Source: an uncultured bacterium (GTDB lineage Bacteria; Omnitrophota; Gorgyraeia; Ghiorseimicrobiales; Ghiorseimicrobiaceae). From it: 56,336 bases of DNA. Under the pieces are notes generated by a model. It did not search any database, was not told the DNA's origin, and worked only from the letters and a program-made list of their open reading frames with translations. The translations under genes were made by a program, and so were the position numbers. Where the stretch lies: assembly GCA_913009335.1 (NCBI GenBank), contig CAJVXN010000010.1:1-56336 (forward strand), given 5' to 3'. Positions 15,611-24,865 of the stretch are shown here, one piece after another; position 1 is the first letter of the stretch, and each line of letters begins with the position of its first letter.

Positions 15611-15880
15611 ATGGCTATAAAATCTATTAAAAAAAATATTATTGTGAAAAATAAGCAGGGATTACATGCCAGACCCGCAGCTTTATTTGTGCAGATTGCC
15701 AATAGGTTTGATTCTCAAATAACTGTGGGGAAGGATAATGAGGTAGTAAATGGTAAGTCAATTATGGGGATTTTGACACTTGGAGCAACTAGAGGAAGTG
15801 AAATTGTTCTTGAGGCGATAGGATCTGATGCCGAAGAGGCAATTTTAGAACTAGAAAGGCTTTTAGCTCGCGATGAATGA
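15611..15880 (+). CDS. ptsH: Phosphocarrier protein HPr
   Basis: 89 aa. The active-site histidine is in KQGLHARPAALFVQ near residue 21. The regulatory serine lies in NGKSIMGILTL near 51, the site phosphorylated by HPr kinase in organisms that have one. Relays phosphate from EI to EIIA domains. The stop overlaps the EI start by 8 bases, so the two are translationally coupled. Confidence 0.96.
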   Translation: MAIKSIKKNIIVKNKQGLHARPAALFVQIANRFDSQITVGKDNEVVNGKSIMGILTLGATRGSEIVLEAIGSDAEEAILELERLLARDE

Positions 15881-17618
15881 GATAATAAAGGGGATACCTG
15901 CATCCAGCGGGATTGTTATTGGTCCGGTTTATCTATTAGGCAAAGAGGACTATGATGTTTCTAAGCGTAAAATCTCTGACTCTGATATAGCTTTGGAGAT
16001 TGTGCGTTTTGAAGAAGCGCTTATTCAGACACATAAAGATCTAATTGCCCTTCAGAAGAAGGTGTCTCAAGAGCTTGATCAGGAGCAGGCGCAGATTTTT
16101 GATGCCCATTTGTTGGTTTTAGAAGATAGGATGTTGATTGAAGAGGTTATTTCACGCATCAAGAAAGAGAAGGTCAACGTAGAGTATATATTTCAGGGAA
16201 TGCTTAATAAATATATAAATGTTTTTTCTCGAATGGAAGATGAGTATCTAAGAGAGCGGGTTGCCGATATTAATGATGTTGGTAAACGTGTGCTGCGCGC
16301 CCTCTCGGGAAAAAAGAAAAAGAGTCTTTCCGAATTTGAGGAAAAGGTTATTGTAGTTGCTCATGATCTTTCTCCGTCTGATACAGCTGCTATGCACCGC
16401 AAAAATGTCATTGGCTTTATTACCGATATCGGAGGTAAGACTTCTCATACCGCGATTATGGCAAAATCTTTTGAAATTCCCGCGGTAGTAGGGGTTGAGA
16501 TTGCTACCTCGCGTATTAATGAGGGTGATACTATAATTATTGACGGTACGGCGGGAGTTATAGTTATCAATCCTGATAAGAAAACAATTACTCAATACAA
16601 TAAGGCTAAAGATAAAATTTTGGCCCAGGATGAGTCTTTTCTTTCATTAAAAGCGCTGCCCGCGCAGACAAAGGATAAAAGACGGGTAGAGCTGGCCGCA
16701 AATATTGAGTTGCCTGAAGAAATTCCTTTTGTAATTGATCATGGAGCCGAAGGGATAGGCTTGTATAGAACGGAATATTTTTATATGAATAGGCGCGGCT
16801 TGCCCACCGAGGAAGAACATTACGAGGCTTATAAATTAGTTGCGCAAAAAATGAGTCCGCATTCGGTAGTAATCAGGACATTAGATTTAGGAGGAGATAA
16901 ATTTATCTCGCAGCTCCAGATTCCGCATGATATGCTTCCTTTTTTAGGTTGGAGAGCGATTAGGTTTTGCCTTGCCCGGCCTGATATATTTAAGGTTCAG
17001 TTAAGGGCACTCTTGCGCGCCTCGGTCCATGGGAATATTAAGATTATGTATCCGATGATTTCCGGTATCGAAGAGATGCGTCAGGCAAATCAGATGATGG
17101 ATGATGTAAAGGTTGAATTACGGTCTAAAAAAATACCTTTCAATGAAGATGTTGAAATAGGCGCAATGATAGAGGTTCCGTCTGCTGCGATGACAGCTGA
17201 TTTAGTAGGTCAAGAAGCAGATTTTTTCAGTATTGGAACAAATGATTTAATTCAGTATGCGTTAGCGGTAGACAGAACGAATGAAAAGGTTGCTTATCTG
17301 TATGAACCGGCACATCCTGCGGTATTACGTTTGATTAAAAGGATAATCGAAGATGGTCATAAGAATAATATCTGGGTGGGGATGTGTGGAGAGATGTCCG
17401 GCGATCCGATATTTGTTCTTATTCTTTTAGGTATGGGGTTGGATAAATTTAGTATGCCTTCAAAAATGATTCCACAGATAAAACAGCTTGTGCGCGCTGT
17501 AACTATGGATCAGGCGAAAAAAATAGCAGAGGAAGTCCTTACTCTTTCTACCGGTAAGGAAGTAGAAAAATTTAGCAAGAAAAAGTTAAGAGAAATAATA
17601 CCGGAGATTTACAAATAG
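15873..17618 (+). CDS. ptsI: PTS enzyme I (phosphoenolpyruvate-protein phosphotransferase)
   Basis: 581 aa, typical. Autophosphorylates from PEP and passes phosphate to HPr. The phosphohistidine motif is GGKTSHTAIMAKS near residue 190. The PEP-binding barrel shows EGIGLYRTEYFYM, RTLDLGGDK near 332, FSIGTNDLIQYALAVDR near 451 and the catalytic cysteine in GMCGEMSGDP near 502. With EIIA and HPr nearby but no permease, the set may work as a regulatory relay as in PTS-Ntr. Confidence 0.97.
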   Translation: MNEIIKGIPASSGIVIGPVYLLGKEDYDVSKRKISDSDIALEIVRFEEALIQTHKDLIALQKKVSQELDQEQAQIFDAHLLVLEDRMLIEEVISRIKKEKVNVEYIFQGMLNKYINVFSRMEDEYLRERVADINDVGKRVLRALSGKKKKSLSEFEEKVIVVAHDLSPSDTAAMHRKNVIGFITDIGGKTSHTAIMAKSFEIPAVVGVEIATSRINEGDTIIIDGTAGVIVINPDKKTITQYNKAKDKILAQDESFLSLKALPAQTKDKRRVELAANIELPEEIPFVIDHGAEGIGLYRTEYFYMNRRGLPTEEEHYEAYKLVAQKMSPHSVVIRTLDLGGDKFISQLQIPHDMLPFLGWRAIRFCLARPDIFKVQLRALLRASVHGNIKIMYPMISGIEEMRQANQMMDDVKVELRSKKIPFNEDVEIGAMIEVPSAAMTADLVGQEADFFSIGTNDLIQYALAVDRTNEKVAYLYEPAHPAVLRLIKRIIEDGHKNNIWVGMCGEMSGDPIFVLILLGMGLDKFSMPSKMIPQIKQLVRAVTMDQAKKIAEEVLTLSTGKEVEKFSKKKLREIIPEIYK

Positions 17619-17625
17619 AGGAGGT

Positions 17626-17687
17626 ACTCCAATAGCAAAACGCTCGAAAATTTCTAGAGATATAAATTTTCTTGCAGCTATCGGAGT
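17626..17687. repeat. Palindrome family E, copy 1
   Basis: ACTCCAATAGC (17626-17636) pairs with GCTATCGGAGT (17677-17687), and inside GAAAATTT pairs with AAATTTTC. The segment CAATAGCAAAACGCT recurs as CAATAGTAAAACGCT at about 53402 upstream of aroA. Confidence 0.6.
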
Positions 17688-17688
17688 C

Positions 17689-17749
17689 ATTCAGCCAGAT
17701 AACTTATGTTTAGCCTGCGGCTTCCATAAGTTATGGTTTCATTGAAATG
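17689..17749 (+). repeat. Palindrome family D, copy 1, ending at the pgi start codon
   Basis: ATTCAGCCAGATAACTTATG is followed by a loop, then CATAAGTTATGGTTTCATTG and AAATG, whose ATG is the start codon of the cupin isomerase. The hairpin core is AACTTATG/CATAAGTT. Copies 2 and 3 stand in the same position before ilvB and aroA. No separate Shine-Dalgarno is present. Confidence 0.65.
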
Positions 17750-18553
17750 ATTAACTTAAAAATAAATTCAGGGTTGGCATTAAAACTGAATTTAAAAAAT
17801 TTAGAATTGATCTTTGGAAATGATATCGCTAGCCGGAAAGCTTTAGTGCGTAATGCAAGCGAGATGAAGGATGTTCTTTTAGGTAAAAATGAGCAAATGC
17901 AAGAAGGTATTTATTATATGTATCGCGGTTTATCCCGCATAAATGATTGCGATAAAATACAACGCAATAGCCTGCGATACGATGTGACTGTTATAGCCTC
18001 AGGGTTCCTAGGAGAAGAATTCGTAAAAACTTTCGGACATTACCATTCTAATTCTTATCCTGAAGTTTATGAGATTTTATGGGGGGAGGCATTATGTATT
18101 TTACAGAAGTCCGCTGTAGAGGACCCGTTAAAAATAGAGGATGTTATTTTAATCCGGGCAAAGGCCAAGGAGAAAATTGTAATACCTCCTGGGTATGGGC
18201 ACATTTTGATAAATCCATCTGTTAATCTTCCTTTGGTGAGTGCTAATTGGATATCAGTAAAACTAGAATCTGATTATTCTATATATAAGAAAGCTAAAGG
18301 GGCAGCTTATTTTGTTACGAATAATGACGGAGAATTCGATTTCATTAAAAATAATTCTTATAAAAATTTACCGGATATTCGAGTTATGCATTCGATCCCA
18401 TCTATTGAGGAATTCGGGATTTCTTTTGATAAGCCCATATATAATATTTTGGAAACAGCAGAAAAGTTAGATTTTCTTAATAATCCGGGTAAATATAATT
18501 TCGATAATTGTTTCTTAGCTGATAAAAGAGCATTTAGCGCTATTCCATTATGA
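17747..18553 (+). CDS. Cupin-type (archaeal-type) glucose-6-phosphate isomerase
   Basis: Interconverts glucose-6-P and fructose-6-P using a metal-bound cupin, unrelated to the common bacterial Pgi. The metal site is visible as FGHYHSNSYPEVYEIL near residue 98 (two His and a Glu) with the fourth ligand in IPPGYGHILINPS near 153. At 268 aa it is longer than the archaeal form (about 190 aa), with extra residues at both ends. Its start codon is the last three bases of palindrome D1, and its stop overlaps palindrome B1. It supplies substrate to pfkA further on. Confidence 0.82.
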   Translation: MINLKINSGLALKLNLKNLELIFGNDIASRKALVRNASEMKDVLLGKNEQMQEGIYYMYRGLSRINDCDKIQRNSLRYDVTVIASGFLGEEFVKTFGHYHSNSYPEVYEILWGEALCILQKSAVEDPLKIEDVILIRAKAKEKIVIPPGYGHILINPSVNLPLVSANWISVKLESDYSIYKKAKGAAYFVTNNDGEFDFIKNNSYKNLPDIRVMHSIPSIEEFGISFDKPIYNILETAEKLDFLNNPGKYNFDNCFLADKRAFSAIPL

Positions 18554-18606
18554 ACCCCGCCCTTCCTAAGGGCCGGGTTAAATCTAAGAAAGGAAGAGAC
18601 GGGGTG
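18553..18606 (+). repeat. Palindrome family B, copy 1 (stop-to-start hairpin)
   Basis: The left arm AACCCCGCCCTTCCTAAGG follows the pgi TGA with one base of overlap. The right arm is AGGAAGAGACGGGGTG. The right arm contains both a Shine-Dalgarno (AGGAAG) and the GTG start of the next gene, so the hairpin would hide them. Copy 2 at 35282-35334 has the same arrangement before aroE. Confidence 0.7.
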
Positions 18607-19389
18607 AAAGCATTAATCTTAGCAGCAGGATATGCTACGCGTCTATATCCTTTAACACAAAATACACCCAAGCCATTGCTTAAGGTTGCGGGTAGGCCTA
18701 TAATTAATTATCTTATAGATAGTTTAGAGGAGATTGAGAAAATAGATGAAATATTTATTGTAACTAATGATAAATTTTTTGGTAATTTTAAAGATTGGGC
18801 GAAGAATATCAAATTTAGCAAGAAGAGAAAAAAATCCAATCCGCGCATAAAAATAATTAATGATGGAACTAAGGAGGAGTCAGCGCGTATCGGCGCAGTG
18901 GGTGATATAGATTTTGTGATTCAAAAAGAAAAAATCCGTGATGATCTTTTAATTTTAGGGGGGGATAATCTTTTTACCTGGAGATTGAATGATTTTCTAA
19001 AGAGTGCCTTGAAAAATAAGCCTTCGCTTTTAATAGGTTTGCATAATATCGGCAATAAAAGCTTAGCTTCAAAGTACGGAGTAGTAAAGATAGATAAAAA
19101 TAGCCGCGTAGCTAATTTTTGCGAGAAGCCAAAAATACCTGAGTCAACACTCGTTGCGATGTGTCTTTATTATATGCCGCGGGAAAAATTAGGATTAACT
19201 GCTGAATATTTAAAAAAGGCCAAAAGTTTGCGCAAAAATGATGCCACGGGTAATTATATCGATTGGTTGTATAAAAAAGAGCCGGTGTTTGTTTATGTGT
19301 TTCGTGGTCATTGGTATGATATCGGAGATATTGATTCCTATAAGAAAGCCGATGAGATATTTACGCGGTTTTTGGGTATAAAAAGATAA
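18604..19389 (+). CDS. Sugar-phosphate nucleotidyltransferase
   Basis: Rossmann-like NTP transferase that activates a sugar-1-phosphate; closest in style to glucose-1-phosphate thymidylyl/uridylyltransferases. From GTG 18604 it is 261 aa and begins MKALILAAGYATRLYPLT, the exact family start. TPKPLLKVAGRPI, GGDNLF near residue 119 and CEKPK near 178 follow. The track start at ATG 18550 would add 18 residues (MNPALPKGR and so on) encoded by palindrome B1; the Shine-Dalgarno AGGAAG supports the GTG. The sugar is not determinable. It follows the isomerase gene directly. Confidence 0.85.
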   Translation: MKALILAAGYATRLYPLTQNTPKPLLKVAGRPIINYLIDSLEEIEKIDEIFIVTNDKFFGNFKDWAKNIKFSKKRKKSNPRIKIINDGTKEESARIGAVGDIDFVIQKEKIRDDLLILGGDNLFTWRLNDFLKSALKNKPSLLIGLHNIGNKSLASKYGVVKIDKNSRVANFCEKPKIPESTLVAMCLYYMPREKLGLTAEYLKKAKSLRKNDATGNYIDWLYKKEPVFVYVFRGHWYDIGDIDSYKKADEIFTRFLGIKR

Positions 19390-19420
19390 ACACCAAAGTA
19401 TAATTAAGTAGATGTTTAAT

Positions 19421-19445
19421 TTTACCCCGCCGTGGGCGGGGTAAA
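19421..19445. terminator. Bidirectional terminator hairpin
   Basis: TTTACCCCGCC-GTG-GGCGGGGTAAA, an 11-bp perfect stem with a T-run before and an A-run after, so it can end transcription from either side. It separates the sugar gene cluster from metK. Confidence 0.75.
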
Positions 19446-19510
19446 ACTCGCAGTTATAAGTTACATCGTTAATACTCTGTAATTTATCTGCTCATCTTGA
19501 GGAGGATTTT

Positions 19511-20674
19511 GTGAAAAAGGTACATAAACGTATGTTTAGTTCTGAATCTGTAACTGAGGGGCATCCGGATAAGGTTTGTGATCAGATATCTGATGCTGTT
19601 TTAGATAGTGTTTTAAAACAGGATCCTACAGGTAGAGTTGCCTGTGAGACTTATATCACAATGGGATTAACCATAGTAGGCGGCGAGATAACTACTGATG
19701 GTTATGTTGATGTTCATAATTTAGTAAGAGGTGTTTTAAAAGATATTGGATATACGCATACACGGTATGGACTTGATTATGAGACATGCGCGGTATTAAA
19801 TGCTATTCATAATCAATCTCCGGATATTGCCCAGGGAGTGGATACAGGCGGGGCAGGAGATCAGGGAATGATGTTTGGCTATGCCTGTGATGAAACGCCT
19901 GATTTAATGCCTATGCCTATACATCTGGCACATAGACTTTCTGAGCGTCTCGCGCAGGTACGTAAAGAAGGAATTCTAGATTATCTGGGTCCGGATGGAA
20001 AGACTCAGGTTGCTGTTGTCTATGAGAATGATGTGCCCAAGAGAGTAGATTCTGTAGTTATTGCTTCTCAGCATACCGAAGATATTTTAGATAAATCGGG
20101 TCAGTTTATTACTCAAAAATCAAGAAATGAAATAATCAGAGCGATCGCAAAGCCTATATTGAAGGATTTAGTCGATAAAAATACAAAGTATTATATTAAT
20201 CAGACCGGTAAGTTCCTTGTTGGCGGTCCGCAGTCTGATACGGGTATGACCGGTCGTAAGATCATTGTTGATACATATGGAGGGACAGTTTCTCACGGAG
20301 GCGGTGCTTTTTCCGGAAAAGATCCCACGAAGGTTGATAGGTCCGCGGCTTATATGACGCGCTATATTGCAAAGAATATTGTTGCTGCAAAATTAGCTAA
20401 GAAGTGTTTTATACAGTTGGCTTATGTTATTGGAAAAGCTGATCCTCTTTCAATAATGGTCGAGACTTATGGGACAAGTGATATTCCTGAGGACAAATTA
20501 ATAAAATTAATCCGTAAACATTTTGAATTAACACCTAAAGGGATAATTGGTAGTCTTGATTTGCTCAAGCCCAGATATAGAAAAACCGCAGCTTATGGTC
20601 ACTTCGGAAGAAGCAGTGAAGGTTTTACATGGGAAAGAACTGATAAAATAAAGGCATTATTAAAAGACGCTTAA
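19511..20674 (+). CDS. metK: S-adenosylmethionine synthetase
   Basis: Makes SAM from ATP and methionine. 387 aa, standard. The start is GTG, with GAGGAGG ten bases upstream. Motifs: [23 protein letters not shown] at the N-terminus (quoted in part), [12 protein letters not shown] near residue 116, [21 protein letters not shown] near 236 (in part), and [19 protein letters not shown]. The next gene is SAH hydrolase, so the two form a methyl-cycle pair. No SAM riboswitch that I can recognise in the 65 bases after the terminator. Confidence 0.97.
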   Translation: MKKVHKRMFSSESVTEGHPDKVCDQISDAVLDSVLKQDPTGRVACETYITMGLTIVGGEITTDGYVDVHNLVRGVLKDIGYTHTRYGLDYETCAVLNAIHNQSPDIAQGVDTGGAGDQGMMFGYACDETPDLMPMPIHLAHRLSERLAQVRKEGILDYLGPDGKTQVAVVYENDVPKRVDSVVIASQHTEDILDKSGQFITQKSRNEIIRAIAKPILKDLVDKNTKYYINQTGKFLVGGPQSDTGMTGRKIIVDTYGGTVSHGGGAFSGKDPTKVDRSAAYMTRYIAKNIVAAKLAKKCFIQLAYVIGKADPLSIMVETYGTSDIPEDKLIKLIRKHFELTPKGIIGSLDLLKPRYRKTAAYGHFGRSSEGFTWERTDKIKALLKDA

Positions 20675-20747
20675 AAATTAAAGTTTTATTTTGTTATTAG
20701 GTAAGTATGTAAAATATAAATTAATCTATAAGTAAATAGGAGGTTAA

Positions 20748-22001
<1,254 letters not shown>

Positions 22002-22082
22002 GGATAGCTAAAATATTTTGTATTTATGCGTCTAAACAATTAAATGAAGTAGGTTATTTTTAAACGAACATGATTTTTAGTA

Positions 22083-22210
22083 AAAGATCTTGAACAATTT
22101 CGGGAATTCAAACGTGGAAACATTTGGACGGCGAGGATGTCCGAGTTCGTCCCGCGGGCGTAAGCCCCGACGAACGAGTTCCGCAGCCGCCAAAATTGTG
22201 GAAGATCTTT
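22083..22210 (+). ncRNA. Compact structured RNA-like element upstream of pfkA
   Basis: 128 bases closed by AAAGATCTT/AAGATCTTT and ACAATTT/AAATTGT around a 2x2 internal loop. Inside come GGAATTC/GAGTTCC, a GGAC/GTCC hairpin, and GTTCGTC/GACGAAC capped by GGGC-GTAA-GCCC with a GNRA loop. GGCG in the GGAC loop can pair with CGCC outside it, a possible pseudoknot. It is more GC-rich than its surroundings. It matches no riboswitch or ribozyme consensus I know. It could be a cis-regulator of pfkA or a repeat. Otherwise the gap 22002-22294 has no gene. Confidence 0.45.
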
Positions 22211-22294
22211 ACGTTAAAAAAATCGTCCTGAGTGAAAAAATAGCCAGGTTTATTTAAATGAAACAATACAAGATATTTTAACTGGGGAAAGTAA

Positions 22295-23260
22295 ATGGGC
22301 ATAAAGAAAATAGGCGTTTTAACCTCTGGCGGCGATGGTTCAGGGATGAATGCTGCCATTAGAAGCGTGGTTAGATATGCGACTCACCAGAAGCTTGGGG
22401 TAGTTGGGATTATGCGCGGCTATCAGGGTTTAATTGATGATGAGGTAATAGAATTAACACATCGCTCTGTCTCAGGTATTATAAGTAAGGGTGGTACGAT
22501 TTTAAAAACTGCCCGATGCCCTGAGTTTTTAAAAGACGAAGGCAAAGAAAGAGCGGTTAAGACAATAAAAAAGCATAATATTGACGCCTTGGTTATTATC
22601 GGCGGGAATGGTAGTTATCAGGGAGCGCATGCGTTATTTACAAAACATGGTGTTGCCTGCGTGTGTCTTCCCGGAACAATTGATAACGATATAGGCGCAA
22701 CAGATGCTACAATCGGTTCCGATACAGCTGTAAATACCGCGCTTGAGGCTATTGATAAAATTCGCGATACATGCACTTCTATGGAGAGAATTTTTGTTGT
22801 AGAAGTAATGGGTAGAGATTGTGGTTTTATTGCTATTCAGGTAGCAATCGGGGGCGGGGCGGAAAATGTCTTAATTCCGGAGAAGAAATTTGATATAAAG
22901 GAGATTGCCGAAAATATTACAGAAGGCAACATCCGGGGTAAAATAAGCTGGATAATTATTGTTGCCGAGGGTGCAGCGCGAGCCGATGATATCGCCAATA
23001 AAATTACAGAATTAACTAATCTTGAGACACGAGTTGCTGTTCTGGGCCATGTTCAAAGAGGGGGAATCCCGACGGCAAAAGATAGAATTTTAGCCACGCG
23101 TCTTGGAGCTGCGGCAGTAGATTTATTATTAAAAGGTCAATTCGGTAAGGCTGTCGGCGTATTAAATGATGAAATAAATGCCGTGTCTTTGGACGTAGCG
23201 TTTAAGAAAAAAGAATTAAAAGTAGATAATCTTTGCCAGTTGATTAAAATACTAACATAA
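22295..23260 (+). CDS. pfkA: 6-phosphofructokinase
   Basis: Phosphorylates fructose-6-P in glycolysis. 321 aa, standard bacterial length. Motifs: LTSGGDGSGMNAAIR at the N-terminus, IIGGNGSYQGA near residue 99, PGTIDNDI near 124, MGRDCGFIA near 168 and GHVQRGGIPTAKDR near 245. PGTIDND and the glycine of GGNGS point to ATP rather than pyrophosphate use. The usual GGDGS has become GGNGS, replacing an Asp that contacts Mg-ATP in E. coli. Twenty bases upstream of fba; together they make the upper glycolytic pair. Confidence 0.94.
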   Translation: MGIKKIGVLTSGGDGSGMNAAIRSVVRYATHQKLGVVGIMRGYQGLIDDEVIELTHRSVSGIISKGGTILKTARCPEFLKDEGKERAVKTIKKHNIDALVIIGGNGSYQGAHALFTKHGVACVCLPGTIDNDIGATDATIGSDTAVNTALEAIDKIRDTCTSMERIFVVEVMGRDCGFIAIQVAIGGGAENVLIPEKKFDIKEIAENITEGNIRGKISWIIIVAEGAARADDIANKITELTNLETRVAVLGHVQRGGIPTAKDRILATRLGAAAVDLLLKGQFGKAVGVLNDEINAVSLDVAFKKKELKVDNLCQLIKILT

Positions 23261-23279
23261 AAAATAGGAGATAAGGATA

Positions 23280-24584
23280 ATGACGGACATCGATAATTTA
23301 GTAAAAGATTTAATTTTAGAAGTTGATATAAGCAAAAAGAAAGAGCATTTCTTAAAAATTTGGCAGGTTGCCCAGGATGCCGGCGTATATCCTGCTTCAA
23401 TCCATGATTTCTATATTGCCCGCGGCAAGGGAGAATTTTCAGGATTTACAGTGCCTGCGATAAATATAAGAGGTCTTACGTATGTTTTAGCCCGCGCGAT
23501 TATACGCGTAGCTAAGAAACATAATGCCGGTGCTTTTATTTTTGAGATTGCTAAGTCAGAGATGGGGTATACTGATCAGCGCCCTGTTGAATATTGCGGT
23601 GTATGCCTGGCCGCAGCGGTTAAGGAAGGATATAAAGGGCCGATATTTATTCAAGCTGATCATACACAAGTAAACCCCAAAAAATACAAAGAATCTCCGA
23701 ATAAGGAGATGGATAATTTAAAAACTTTGATTAAAGAGGCTGTAGATTCAGGATTTTATAATATTGATATTGATTCATCAACCCTGGTTGATTTGACAAA
23801 GACGGATAAAAAAGAAGAGCAGCGTTTAAATTATGAAGCATGTGCCGAGCTCACAAAATATATTAGAAGTATTGAGCCTGAAGGTATTACGGTTTCAGTG
23901 GGAGGAGAGATAGGAGAAGTAGGAAGTGCCAATTCAACGCCCGAAGAATTAGAGGCTTTTATGGATGGGTATGAAGAATATTTGGGAGACGATGCCGGAA
24001 TGAGTAAAGTTAGTGTTCAGACTGGTACTTCTCATGGTGGAATTGTTTTGCCTGATGGAAGCATTGCTAAAGTAAAACTTGATTTTGATACTCTAAAGAT
24101 ACTTTCAGAGCTTGCGCGCGTAAAACATGGCATGGGAGGGGCAGTGCAGCATGGAGCATCTACTCTTCCGGATGATGCCTTTGGAAAGTTTCCCGAGGTT
24201 GAGACGGTAGAAGTACATTTGGCAACACAATTCCAAAATATGATTTTTGAAAGCGAGGCTTTTCCTGTTGAGTTAAAGAAGAAGATATATTCCTGGCTCG
24301 GTGAGAATTTATCTTCTGAAAAAAAAGAGGGTGAGACAGAAGACCAATTTATCTATAAAACCAGGAAAAAAGCATTGGGAGCTTTTAAGAATGATTTGAC
24401 TAATTTATCAGATGAAATACATTCTAAAATAGGAAAAGAATTAGAGGATAAATTTGATTTTCTGTTTCAGAAATTAAAAATTCAGAATACTAAAGAATTA
24501 ATTGATAAATATATAAAATTTGTAAAAGTTGTGCCAAATGTTACATCACACGCAGGTGAGATTGATGCCTCCGGCGCAGATTAA
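23280..24584 (+). CDS. fba: Class II fructose-bisphosphate aldolase, long form
   Basis: Metal-dependent aldolase splitting fructose-1,6-bisphosphate. 434 aa, longer than the 300-360 usual, with an N-terminal extension and a charged C-terminal helical region. The core shows IFIQADHTQ near residue 120 (metal His), IDIDSSTLVD near 160, SVGGEIGEVG near 206 (metal Glu) and VQTGTSHGG near 244. A role as a related tagatose-bisphosphate or other aldolase is possible, but pfkA directly upstream favours glycolysis. The start follows AGGAG. Confidence 0.85.
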   Translation: MTDIDNLVKDLILEVDISKKKEHFLKIWQVAQDAGVYPASIHDFYIARGKGEFSGFTVPAINIRGLTYVLARAIIRVAKKHNAGAFIFEIAKSEMGYTDQRPVEYCGVCLAAAVKEGYKGPIFIQADHTQVNPKKYKESPNKEMDNLKTLIKEAVDSGFYNIDIDSSTLVDLTKTDKKEEQRLNYEACAELTKYIRSIEPEGITVSVGGEIGEVGSANSTPEELEAFMDGYEEYLGDDAGMSKVSVQTGTSHGGIVLPDGSIAKVKLDFDTLKILSELARVKHGMGGAVQHGASTLPDDAFGKFPEVETVEVHLATQFQNMIFESEAFPVELKKKIYSWLGENLSSEKKEGETEDQFIYKTRKKALGAFKNDLTNLSDEIHSKIGKELEDKFDFLFQKLKIQNTKELIDKYIKFVKVVPNVTSHAGEIDASGAD

Positions 24585-24630
24585 CCCAAATTTTTCAATA
24601 GAAAAATTAGCCCGTAGGGCCGACTGATAA

Positions 24631-24772
24631 TACCCCACCTTTAAAGGAATGAGGTGGGTATATCCCCGTGGATTAAATCTCGACGAGATTTAATCATGCT
24701 TGCCCTGAGGAATTCCAAGAGAATTCCCAGGATTAAGTCCCCGCAATCTTTTAGATTGCAGGGGATCGGGGT
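24631..24772. repeat. Palindrome cluster between fba and ilvD
   Basis: TACCCCACCT...AGGTGGGTA (24631-24660) is followed by a compound element 24662-24772. In the latter, outer ATCCCCG/CGGGGT arms enclose GATTAAATCTC-GA-CGAGATTTAATC, GGAATTC-CAAGA-GAATTCC and CCCCGCAATCT-TTT-AGATTGCAGGGG, a multi-branch layout like 5716-5787. A further 12-bp inverted repeat AATTTTTGCATT/AATGCAAAAATT (24779-24843) overlaps the track's ilvD start. No gene is seen in 24585-24865. Confidence 0.6.
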
Positions 24773-24865
24773 AACCAAAATTTTTGCATTGCACTTTTTT
24801 CTTCCGGCTAATCCGTTGATATTGTTCTTGTAATGCAAAAATTGGCTAAAACAAATGAGGTATAT

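Noticed and set aside
19446-19510. SAM riboswitch before metK
   Set aside because: Only 65 bases separate the terminator hairpin from metK and no known SAM-aptamer core could be matched.
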